Shown: positions 18,368 through 27,399 of the stretch, piece after piece
Layout: each line of letters starts with the position of its first letter
How positions within the stretch are numbered: the first letter of the stretch is position 1
Assembly: GCA_947488905.1 (NCBI GenBank)
Contig: CANLBJ010000002.1
Span: 62,001 to 126,000 of the forward strand
DNA from: Ulvibacter algarum
Lineage (GTDB): Bacteria; Bacteroidota; Bacteroidia; Flavobacteriales; Flavobacteriaceae
Reading direction: 5' to 3'
Length of the DNA: 64,000 nucleotides
The notes under the pieces: generated by a model
Seen by the model: only the letters and a program-made list of their open reading frames with translations
What the model was told of the DNA's origin: nothing
Databases searched by the model: none
Program-made: the position numbers and the translations under genes

Positions 18368-19522
18368 TTACTTTTTCTTATTTGCGGCTCTCTTTTTTTT
18401 ACGAGCCTCTTTTTCTTTGGCTAGCTTTAATTTTTTAAACGCCAGTGTATTTGCTTCTCTTTTTTGTCTTTTAGCTCTAAGTTGTTTTTGCTTATGACTT
18501 AACTCCATGTGTTTATAATCATCGTGCATAGAGTAGGATTGCACTGTGCTATAGCCTGTGATAACAATACCTACAGTCATACCGCCCATATAAGCTCCAT
18601 CCATATTTATATCTATTGTGTTGTTGATGTTAGATAGTTGTATTGTTTCATTATCAAAACCTACATAACTAATTTCAAGAATAGAATTTACAGGCGCATT
18701 AATAAAATAATTACCGTCAAAATCTGATTGTGTACCTGTGGTAGTGTCTTTAATTATAATATTAGCACCGGGTAGAGGTAGTCCATTATCATCGTTTATG
18801 GTGCCAGTGATAGTTATATACTTATCCTTATTTTTATTAATTTCTTCGGAAATATTCTTTTCATTTTCAATTATTTCTGGGGCCACCATTTTACCCATTA
18901 TTGTAGATACATGTTCTATCTCTTTTAATTGTAAACTAAATGATTCATTAGTATCAGTAGCTATATACTCTGCATCTTCATAGCCATCAAGACTAAATAC
19001 CAAGACATCATCTAATAGGTAGGTGATACTAAAATACCCATCTGCAGTTGTATAGGTGCTTTTACCAGACTCTGTAACTTCAATAAAGACATTTGATAAT
19101 GGTTTCCCTTCATTATTAGTGATATAACCTTTTGTTTTTACTTGAATTCTATTCTGTTTTTTATTAAGGCTGCCTATGTCAAGAGAGGTGTAGGTGCTAG
19201 TTTTTATTTCACTTTTCTTTGGTGTAATAAATGAGCTTGCCATCATGGTTAATGGTAGTAATAAAGATGCAGCTAGCGGAGCAAATTTTTGCTTAGAACT
19301 ACGCTCTAAAGTTAAAGGACGATCTAATTGTGATTTTGAGAAACGACCACAAGTGTTATTGTTCTTAATAAAATATTTGACAATGTCCTCATCAATAGTT
19401 TTTGTGAAGTCTATTACATCTTTTGTACATACTTTACAAAATGCTCCTTTGTCAGTTTGTGTCATTTTGCCCCAATCTTCGTGACAAGGCTCTGGAATAC
19501 TTACTTTGATTGCTTTTTTCAT
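18368..19522 (-). CDS. Single-pass membrane protein: Cys-rich cytosolic domain plus carboxypeptidase-like regulatory domains
   Basis: 384 residues from the ATG at 19520-19522 (an in-frame start 19 codons upstream lacks similarity to the family). There is no N-terminal signal. Residues 1-61 hold four cysteines (C13, C29, C32, C58) in a pattern PC-x15-CxxC-x25-CGRF that looks like a small metal- or Fe-S-binding module. Residues 80-99 form one membrane segment. Then follow two carboxypeptidase-regulatory-like beta domains: KGYITNNEGKPLSNV (about 128) and GTINDDNGLPLPGAN (about 235, SusC/TonB-receptor N-terminal type, with SDFDGNYFI and ISYVGF). The tail is extremely Lys/Arg-rich. No TonB barrel. 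Function unknown. Confidence 0.75.
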   Translation of the reverse strand: MKKAIKVSIPEPCHEDWGKMTQTDKGAFCKVCTKDVIDFTKTIDEDIVKYFIKNNNTCGRFSKSQLDRPLTLERSSKQKFAPLAASLLLPLTMMASSFITPKKSEIKTSTYTSLDIGSLNKKQNRIQVKTKGYITNNEGKPLSNVFIEVTESGKSTYTTADGYFSITYLLDDVLVFSLDGYEDAEYIATDTNESFSLQLKEIEHVSTIMGKMVAPEIIENEKNISEEINKNKDKYITITGTINDDNGLPLPGANIIIKDTTTGTQSDFDGNYFINAPVNSILEISYVGFDNETIQLSNINNTIDINMDGAYMGGMTVGIVITGYSTVQSYSMHDDYKHMELSHKQKQLRAKRQKREANTLAFKKLKLAKEKEARKKKRAANKKK

Positions 19523-19726
19523 AAGGATGGTTTTTAAATACACTGTAAATAAACAAGTATAAAAACATCTACTAAACAAAGAATGAGGGAACGAGGTGTT
19601 TGGGTGAGTAAACTGTTAACTTAAGATCAAAAGTTTTTTTTAATATAATTGAGCATTATTGATAGATAGTTACTTATTTTTTCTTATTATGTGAACTATG
19701 ACACATTTAATGTCTATAAATAATTG

Positions 19727-20125
19727 ATGAAAGTAGAAGATAGTTATTTGAATGATAAGTATATAGAGAAGATTACCATGTCACATGGTACTTATTACTT
19801 TTTCGAAAAATTTATTATTAGTGAGATAAGTGCAGGTATTGTTTTTGATTGGGCTTTTGCAAAAGAAGTTATTGATGTAGCAAATGCTTTTTATGGCGAG
19901 GACATAAACATTAGTTATATATCAAACAGAGTAAATAAGTATTCTTTAAATCCTATTGACTGGATTAAATTTTTTAAATACGATTACGCATTAAATAAAA
20001 TAGCATTTGTGTCTTATACAGATGTAGGTACTTCAAATATTTTACTTGAAAAAATATTTATTAAAACTAAGTTGCAAAAATTTAGTACACTAGAGAGTGC
20101 TGTAGATTGGGTACTTGATAATTAA
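19727..20125 (+). CDS. Hypothetical protein, STAS/SpoIIAA-like
   Basis: 132 residues starting at the ATG 19727. No signal peptide or membrane segment. The pattern of strands and helices (a strand with HGTYYFFEKFIISE, then FAKEVIDVANAFYG, KIAFVSYTD, ending STLESAVDWVLDN) resembles short STAS-like proteins of Flavobacteriia that are annotated as hypothetical. I cannot assign a role. It stands alone between two minus-strand genes, 22 nt from the convergent glutamine cyclotransferase. Confidence 0.6.
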   Translation: MKVEDSYLNDKYIEKITMSHGTYYFFEKFIISEISAGIVFDWAFAKEVIDVANAFYGEDINISYISNRVNKYSLNPIDWIKFFKYDYALNKIAFVSYTDVGTSNILLEKIFIKTKLQKFSTLESAVDWVLDN

Positions 20126-20146
20126 TTGTTGTTACTGTATTGTTAT

Positions 20147-21202
20147 CTACTTCTCAACAACCTCAATTTTAAATAGCTTATCCCAGTTTTTACCAGTAAT
20201 ATAAAGAATGTTAGGTTCTCCTTTATATGCAATACCATTAAGTACATCAAGTTTTGCGTGCTGGGTTACTTTATCTTTCAAACCTTTTAAATTAATAACT
20301 CCTTGTACGGCTCCGTTTTTTGGGTCTACAATAGCAATAGCATCTTTTTGATAAATGTTTGCATAAATTTTACCATCTACCCACTCCAGTTCGTTTATAG
20401 TGTCTATCTTACTTGTGTTAGTATATACTTCTATGTGGTTTTGTTCTTGTTGGTTTGCTGGATCTAGGGTCCATATTTTTTCTGTTCCATCACTTTTATA
20501 GATAACATTGCCGTCGTTACATAAACCCCAACCTTGTTTGCTGTTGTTGTAGTTGAAGATGCTTTTCTGCTCCAATGTTTCTTTATTATAGACAAAGCCT
20601 ATGTTTGCTTTCCAGGTTAACTGGTAGATGTTGTCGCCCATTACTGTAAGACCTTCACCAAAATACTGCGGTGCTAAATCTGTTTTTTGAACTACTTCTC
20701 CAGTCTTTAAATCTACTTTACGTAAAGAAGATATTTTATAAAGACCTGTGCTCTCATATAGCTCATCACCTACAAACTCAAGTCCTTGTGTATAAGCTTC
20801 AATATCGTGAGGGTATGTTTCTAATATTTTATAGCTATATAGCTTTGGTTTTATAGAAGATACTAATGTAATAGAAGCATAATCTTCTGCCACGCCATCT
20901 TTGTGAGTGATTTCGGCTTTTATAATTTGAGTACCTAGTTTTAAGTTTGCTAAAGCTAGTTTTGCTGTTTTGTTTCCGTTTACTGAAGTAATCTCTTTGT
21001 CATTTAAAAAATATTTGACACTCGTTACTCCTGTGTTTTTCTTGTCTATTAATTGAACTTCTAGCGTTTCTGAAGCGACAAATCGCTTTTTATGATTCAC
21101 TATTTCTACATCAAACAGATTAGTTTTGGTTGTATTATCATTTCCGCAAGAAATAGAAACGATAGTCAAAAGGGTCATAATTAATAACTTATGAAAGTTC
21201 AT
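20147..21202 (-). CDS. Glutaminyl-peptide cyclotransferase (bacterial beta-propeller type), lipoprotein
   Basis: 351 residues. Lipoprotein signal ends VSISC (Cys 19); an Ig-like segment follows (30-115). The remainder is the Glu_cyclase_2 five-bladed propeller: YTQGLEF near 137, YESTGLY, FGEGLT, LTWKAN, GWGLCNDG, NELEWVDGKIYANI and LNGIAYKGE are all characteristic blocks with the catalytic Glu and Trp residues. The family converts N-terminal Gln to pyroglutamate. It should act in the periplasm or on the outer membrane. Confidence 0.92.
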   Translation of the reverse strand: MNFHKLLIMTLLTIVSISCGNDNTTKTNLFDVEIVNHKKRFVASETLEVQLIDKKNTGVTSVKYFLNDKEITSVNGNKTAKLALANLKLGTQIIKAEITHKDGVAEDYASITLVSSIKPKLYSYKILETYPHDIEAYTQGLEFVGDELYESTGLYKISSLRKVDLKTGEVVQKTDLAPQYFGEGLTVMGDNIYQLTWKANIGFVYNKETLEQKSIFNYNNSKQGWGLCNDGNVIYKSDGTEKIWTLDPANQQEQNHIEVYTNTSKIDTINELEWVDGKIYANIYQKDAIAIVDPKNGAVQGVINLKGLKDKVTQHAKLDVLNGIAYKGEPNILYITGKNWDKLFKIEVVEK

Positions 21203-21255
21203 AGGGCAAATAAATTTTAAGCAAGATATTTATAATAATTGATACCATAAAACGC

Positions 21256-21286
21256 TTGTAACAGGTATTAAATTGTTCTATATTTG
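21256..21286 (+). promoter_or_regulatory. Promoter of the SRP RNA gene
   Basis: TTG (21256-21258), 20-nt spacer, TATATTTG (21279-21286), placing the transcript start at about 21291, exactly where the SRP RNA helix begins. Confidence 0.85.
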
Positions 21287-21290
21287 CAGC

Positions 21291-21392
21291 TGGCAAGTCC
21301 TACACAACTAGCTCCTGTTTAATCCCCCAGGGTGGGAACACAGCAAGGGTACACGGTCGTAGCAGTGTGATGTAGGTAGCTTGCCTTTTTTT
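21291..21392 (+). ncRNA. ffs: Signal recognition particle RNA (4.5S type)
   Basis: The conserved domain IV core is present: AGCTCCTG..., GGTGGGAACACAGCAAGGG and the closing TACACGGTCGTAGCAGTGTGATG region. The 5' GGCAAG (21292-21297) pairs with CTTGCC (21380-21385), closing a small bacterial SRP RNA of about 95-100 nt. T7 directly after acts as terminator. The RNA partners with Ffh to target nascent membrane proteins to FtsY/SecYEG. Confidence 0.92.
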
Positions 21393-21513
21393 GTGCGCAA
21401 AAACGAGATTTTTAAAACAAGTATTTTTATTAGATTTTGTTCGCATTTTTACAGCAAGAGTAGGCTGTAGTAGCAGTTTGGCATTTAAATTACACTAACA
21501 CAATTGTAATTAA

Positions 21514-21530
21514 CTTGCCTTTTTTTGTGC
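21514..21530 (+). repeat. Second copy of SRP RNA 3' end
   Basis: The 17-mer CTTGCCTTTTTTTGTGC at 21380-21396 (SRP RNA 3' arm plus terminator) is repeated exactly here, 134 bp on. GTAGCAGT also recurs (21359 and about 21470). Looks like a decayed tandem duplicate of the RNA 3' part. Confidence 0.6.
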
Positions 21531-21538
21531 CCAATATT

Positions 21539-21569
21539 TTGGTAATTAAGCGCTCTCAGCGCATCTTTG
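21539..21569 (+). promoter_or_regulatory. Promoter of the SDR gene
   Basis: TTG (21539-21541), 20-nt spacer, CATCTTTG (21562-21569), one mismatch to TAnnTTTG. Its position, 17 nt before the ATG at 21587, rules out the longer upstream reading frame as the start. Confidence 0.55.
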
Positions 21570-21586
21570 CACAACAGAAAAAATAT

Positions 21587-22393
21587 ATGTCTCAAGTAGT
21601 TTTAATTACAGGTGGTTCTTCGGGTATTGGTAAAGCAGTTGGTATTTATCTTAAAGAACAAGGTTTTATTGTTTATGGTACTAGCAGAAATCCATCACGT
21701 TTTGATGCAACATTCCCTATAAAATTAGTTGCACTAGATGTGACAGATAGCGCAAGTATACTTTCTTGTGTTGCCGAAATTTTAAAGATTGAAGGTAGGT
21801 TAGATGTGTTAGTCAATAACGCTGGTGTAGGTATTACTGGACCTATAGAAGAAACGCCTACTGTAGAGATTAGTAAAGCTTTTGCTACAAATGTTTATGG
21901 TCCTATAGAAATGATAAATGCCGTTTTGCCAGCTATGCGCAAACAAAATAGTGGTACTATCGTTAATATCTCATCTATAGCTGGTTATATGGGCTTGCCT
22001 TATCGAGGAGTATATTCTGCAACTAAGGGCGCATTAGAGTTGATAACTGAAGCTTATAGAATGGAGGTAAAACAGTTTGGGGTAAGAATGACAAATGTAG
22101 CTCCTGGTGATTTTGCAACTAATATTGCAGCTGGTAGATATCACGCTCCAGAATTAGAAAACTCTCCATATAAAAAAGACTACGGAAATACCCTAAAAAT
22201 GATGGATGCCCATGTGGATGCTGGTGAAGACCCGCTTGCTATGGCAAAAGTTATTTACACTATCATTAAAAGTGACTCACCAAAAATACATTATAAAGTA
22301 GGGGCGCCACTTCAAAAATTTTCTATAGTTTTAAAAAGACTTTTGCCAGACAAAATGTATGAGCGAATTTTAATGAAACATTATAAGTTGTAA
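21587..22393 (+). CDS. SDR family oxidoreductase
   Basis: 268 residues from [15 protein letters not shown]. Classical short-chain dehydrogenase: nucleotide motif TGGSSGIG (9-16), NNAG near 86, Ser of the triad in NISSIAG and YSATKGA (YxxxK). The C-terminus is longer than minimal SDRs, like the 3-oxoacyl/retinol-type group. Substrate unknown. The frame is open upstream to 21515, but those residues overlap the probable promoter and have no SDR similarity. The transaldolase-like gene follows after 41 nt and may be co-transcribed. Confidence 0.9.
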   Translation: MSQVVLITGGSSGIGKAVGIYLKEQGFIVYGTSRNPSRFDATFPIKLVALDVTDSASILSCVAEILKIEGRLDVLVNNAGVGITGPIEETPTVEISKAFATNVYGPIEMINAVLPAMRKQNSGTIVNISSIAGYMGLPYRGVYSATKGALELITEAYRMEVKQFGVRMTNVAPGDFATNIAAGRYHAPELENSPYKKDYGNTLKMMDAHVDAGEDPLAMAKVIYTIIKSDSPKIHYKVGAPLQKFSIVLKRLLPDKMYERILMKHYKL

Positions 22394-22434
22394 TTCTGGA
22401 ATATTTCAGCAACAAAAAAATAAAACGATTACTT

Positions 22435-23088
22435 ATGAAATTTTTTATCGATACTGCAAACCTAGAACAAATTAAAGAAGCACAAGATCTTGGAGTTCTT
22501 GATGGTGTGACTACAAACCCATCATTAATGGCTAAAGAGGGGATTACTGGGCACGATAATATATTAAAACATTATGTAAAAATATGTGAGATTGTAGAAG
22601 GAGATGTCTCTGCAGAGGTAATCTCAACAGATTTTGCTGGTATGGTTAGAGAAGGGGAGGCACTTGCAGAGTTGCACCCGCAGATAGTGGTAAAAATACC
22701 AATGATTAAAGATGGTATTAAGGCTATCAAATATTTTAGTGATAATGATATACGTACTAATTGTACATTAGTTTTCTCTTCTGGACAAGCATTATTAGCT
22801 GCAAAAGCTGGGGCGACTTACGTATCTCCGTTTATAGGTAGACTAGATGATATCTCTACAGATGGTTTAAACTTAATTGCAGAGATTAGGTTAATCTATG
22901 ATAATTACGGCTTTGAAACAGAAATATTAGCTGCTTCTATACGTCATACTATGCATGTAATAGAATGTGCAAAAATAGGTGCAGATGTTATGACTGGACC
23001 TCTTTCTTCTATAGAAGGTTTATTAAAACACCCATTAACAGATAGTGGTCTTGCTAAGTTTTTAGCAGATTATAATAAAGGTAACTAG
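22435..23088 (+). CDS. fsa: Transaldolase-like protein / fructose-6-phosphate aldolase type
   Basis: 217 residues, the length of the small transaldolase subfamily (TalC/FSA). [29 protein letters not shown], the Schiff-base Lys in [10 protein letters not shown] (about 85) and [10 protein letters not shown] are all diagnostic. Enzymes of this subfamily are either genuine transaldolases of the pentose phosphate pathway or fructose-6-phosphate aldolases; sequence alone does not decide safely. Cytosolic. Confidence 0.93.
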   Translation: MKFFIDTANLEQIKEAQDLGVLDGVTTNPSLMAKEGITGHDNILKHYVKICEIVEGDVSAEVISTDFAGMVREGEALAELHPQIVVKIPMIKDGIKAIKYFSDNDIRTNCTLVFSSGQALLAAKAGATYVSPFIGRLDDISTDGLNLIAEIRLIYDNYGFETEILAASIRHTMHVIECAKIGADVMTGPLSSIEGLLKHPLTDSGLAKFLADYNKGN

Positions 23089-23113
23089 TTAATTGCTCTA
23101 GATATTTAAGTCT

Positions 23114-24502
23114 TTATAAAACATCTTCAAATGCCAGGTCTGTAATTTCAGCACTGGCATTTTTTATTTTACCGTCAGCATCAACAATAATGGTTCTTTC
23201 TGGCGTGTCAAGTATTAAAACAGATTTTGCAGAAGAAAGATTGTCTAATTGATATTCTGTGTTTTTATCTGTACTTATTGTTTCTACAATTTTACGCCAT
23301 TTTCTAAAATTGTCGTCTGCATTTATAGCGATAAAATCATAGTTAGGATATTTTATTTTTAAATAATTCGCTTTGTCGTGCACTTCTCTATAATGTGTGG
23401 TTGACTCGTAGGTCCAAAAGTAAATAACAGTTGGTCTTTTAATAACGGTATGTAGTGTTTTTGTTTGGTTATCAATGCCTACTAGTTGAACATCTGGTAT
23501 GATACTACCAGGGACAATTTTTAAGGTATTATCAAGTATGTGTTCTAATTCTTCAATGTTTTCTTTATTTGAAGAGAACTCTTTAAATTGATTAAAAAGC
23601 TTTGTTGCATTTTCTACATCTGTTGTATGAAGCAGATAATCAATAGCGCTACGGCGCAATAATTTGTTGCGCAATGGTTCATTATTAGTTAGGTTGTTTA
23701 TAGTAAGCATTTTTGATGATGCATGGGTATAGTTTTCGCGATCAAAAGAATCTACATTTTTGTACTTGTTAAAAGCAACATTATTATAATAGTTGTCTAG
23801 AAAACGGTAATAAGAATAATGTGAACGCATTAAATCATTACCAAAATCAATTTCTTTTCTGTGTGTTAAAAACGCTGCAGGAAGTTGTTCTTGAATAGCT
23901 GCGTTACCATCTAATAATTTTGAAGATATATATAACTCTTTCCAGAGGTACATATCATATGTGAGGTTAGCATCTACAATCTGGTTAAAAGAATCAGATG
24001 AATCATAGGTCTTAGTGGAGTATTTTGTGCAAAATTTACCGTGGGCTTTATTAACTGAGTCTAATTTACCTAAGTACTCTGTAGGTGATAATACAAACCA
24101 GCTAGTTAATTTTTTTTGAACCTTTTCATTGTCTAGAAAAATCTTCATTAAAAGATTATTCTTTTCAGCGCCAATACCACTATATTTTAAAGACTCATCA
24201 AAATCAATGGTGTTTATGTGTAGTAGTATGCTATCGTTCTTTTCTAAGTAAAAACGCTGGTATTCTCTATGTTTAAAAGTGTAAAGGCCTTCACATAAAC
24301 TATCGTTTTTATAAGAAAATCTATTATTGTCATCTAGATTAATAGTATCAATAACTTTGTCATTGTGGCTTAATATTACGTAGTCAACTCTTGGGTTTTC
24401 AATCACCCCTCCTAGGTATGTTCCATTAGCTTTTTTGTTCTTTGTGTTATCACAAGAAATAATTAAAAAGCTACAAAAAAAGATAAGTAATAGTTTATGC
24501 AT
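23114..24502 (-). CDS. Thioredoxin-fold lipoprotein lacking the CXXC motif
   Basis: 462 residues. Lipoprotein signal ends LIISC (Cys 17). The N-terminal about 100 residues resemble the DUF4369-type strand-rich domain that precedes thioredoxin domains in Bacteroidetes. A long helical middle follows, then a TlpA-like domain from about residue 340. Where TlpA has FWATWCPPC this protein has YFWTYESTTHY, so both redox cysteines are gone, while the following helix, strand FIAINADD and the cis-Pro region remain partly recognisable. Probably a non-redox scaffold or binding protein. Divergent from the ABC-F gene. Confidence 0.72.
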   Translation of the reverse strand: MHKLLLIFFCSFLIISCDNTKNKKANGTYLGGVIENPRVDYVILSHNDKVIDTINLDDNNRFSYKNDSLCEGLYTFKHREYQRFYLEKNDSILLHINTIDFDESLKYSGIGAEKNNLLMKIFLDNEKVQKKLTSWFVLSPTEYLGKLDSVNKAHGKFCTKYSTKTYDSSDSFNQIVDANLTYDMYLWKELYISSKLLDGNAAIQEQLPAAFLTHRKEIDFGNDLMRSHYSYYRFLDNYYNNVAFNKYKNVDSFDRENYTHASSKMLTINNLTNNEPLRNKLLRRSAIDYLLHTTDVENATKLFNQFKEFSSNKENIEELEHILDNTLKIVPGSIIPDVQLVGIDNQTKTLHTVIKRPTVIYFWTYESTTHYREVHDKANYLKIKYPNYDFIAINADDNFRKWRKIVETISTDKNTEYQLDNLSSAKSVLILDTPERTIIVDADGKIKNASAEITDLAFEDVL

Positions 24503-24596
24503 ACAATAAATGGTTATTAGCCCAAAAATAAGATTCTCCTTTGGGCATCTTTGTTAATAGTAGGTTAAATAAAAAGAATAAATACTTCTTAATTAA

Positions 24597-26264
<1,668 letters not shown>

Positions 26265-26280
26265 TTTTAATAGTTTTTTA

Positions 26281-26318
26281 AAAAAGGGGTGTTGTTTAAT
26301 AAAACAACACCCCTTTTT
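26281..26318. terminator. Bidirectional terminator
   Basis: GGGGTGTTGTTT (26286-26297) pairs with AAACAACACCCC (26302-26313); flanking A5 and T7 extend the stem. Separates the convergent ABC-F and DUF2007 genes. Confidence 0.92.
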
Positions 26319-26338
26319 TTATTCTTAATTTTAAAAAC

Positions 26339-26584
26339 TTATCCTTTTTCTCCAAGCTCTTCTAGGTATGCATCAATCACACCCTTAGCGCGGTCAAGCT
26401 CCTCTTGTCTTATAAATAATCGCACTTGGTTAGGGACACCTAATGCAAAACCTCCAGTGATTCCGCTTTGATGATCATCTTTTACAATAGGTAAAATATC
26501 CATTTCCATTAATCGCGCCTTAAGACCATTTGCAATCATTGCGGGTCCTGTGTAAATTCTTACTGTTTGTTCTTGAGCATTCAT
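26339..26584 (-). CDS. DUF2007 domain protein
   Basis: 81 residues, no signal. VRIYTGPAMIANGLKARLMEMDI and a second half with VRLFIRQEELDRAKGVIDAYL make a ferredoxin-like alpha/beta fold typical of DUF2007, sometimes annotated as putative signal-transducing protein with no experimental role. The family often carries metal-binding residues; none stands out here apart from DDHQSG. A TTTCCGAAG-type 9-mer lies just upstream (26610-26618). Confidence 0.85.
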   Translation of the reverse strand: MNAQEQTVRIYTGPAMIANGLKARLMEMDILPIVKDDHQSGITGGFALGVPNQVRLFIRQEELDRAKGVIDAYLEELGEKG

Positions 26585-26733
26585 AAAATTCTAATTTGAT
26601 ATAAATTTACTTCGGAAATATGCCAACTACAAGAATTTAACAAATAAATAATAGATAGGGCTTAACCAAATAAAACCCTGCGTTTTTCGTTTTGGTAAGG
26701 TATTTGCTTACTTTTAACCGAAAAATTATCGCT

Positions 26734-27315
26734 ATGAAACCAATACAGAATTACTTTTACGCACTTGCAGTTGTATTATTTACAACAGGAGCCATTGCTC
26801 AAAATATGACAAAAACAGATCCTGTAATTAAAAAAGAATATCAAGGAGTAGTATTTTCTTCAGATAAATCTCTGGTTGAAAATTTAGAAACTTCAGATTT
26901 GTTTTCTTATTCAAATGCAATATTGTCAAACCCAAACCTTAAAGAATTAACAGCAGAAGATAGTTATACTATTTTTCTAGCGCCAGATTCATTTTTTAAT
27001 AAAATGGATAAAGAAGAACGTGAAGCCTTTTTAGCATCTTCTAATGAGTATGTACAAAAACAAGTATTAAATACATTTATAATACCGGGAAGACTAGATA
27101 GTAGGTCAATGATGTATGAACTAGAGAAAAGAGATGGGAAACCATTGTATCTTAAAACATTAAATGGTAAAAATCTAGGAGTAAAGATGAAAGGCAAAAA
27201 CTTAGTTTTATTTGACTCTGATCATCAAGTTAAAATTAAAGACTCAGATTTTTATCATTCAAAAGGTTTCTTTCATATAACAGATGGTTATTTTATGCCA
27301 GAGAGCGAAAAGTAA
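26734..27315 (+). CDS. Secreted fasciclin domain protein
   Basis: 193 residues from MKPIQNYFYALAVVLF, a signal peptide cleaved near AIAQ. An in-frame upstream start (26692) would put 14 residues before the signal. The rest is one FAS1 domain: NAILSNPNLKELTAEDSYTIFLAPDSFF is the H1 box and KIKDSDFYHSKGFFHITDGYFMP the second conserved block. FAS1 domains mediate adhesion to proteins or matrix. Ends in a long palindromic terminator. Confidence 0.88.
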   Translation: MKPIQNYFYALAVVLFTTGAIAQNMTKTDPVIKKEYQGVVFSSDKSLVENLETSDLFSYSNAILSNPNLKELTAEDSYTIFLAPDSFFNKMDKEEREAFLASSNEYVQKQVLNTFIIPGRLDSRSMMYELEKRDGKPLYLKTLNGKNLGVKMKGKNLVLFDSDHQVKIKDSDFYHSKGFFHITDGYFMPESEK

Positions 27316-27332
27316 TTTTAAAATCTAATATT

Positions 27333-27380
27333 AATAATAAAGCCGCATTTCATATTAATATGAAATGCGGCTTTATTATT
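27333..27380. terminator. Perfect 48-bp palindrome, bidirectional terminator
   Basis: 24-bp arms without mismatch centred at 27356/27357, with GC-rich core AAAGCCGCATTTC. Lies between the convergent fasciclin and pheT genes. Confidence 0.9.
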
Positions 27381-27399
27381 TTAAAAATTAAAAGGCTTT

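Noticed and set aside
21515-21586. Upstream extension of the SDR gene
   Set aside because: It overlaps the promoter and the SRP-terminator repeat and has no SDR similarity; ATG at 21587 fits the TGGSSGIG spacing.
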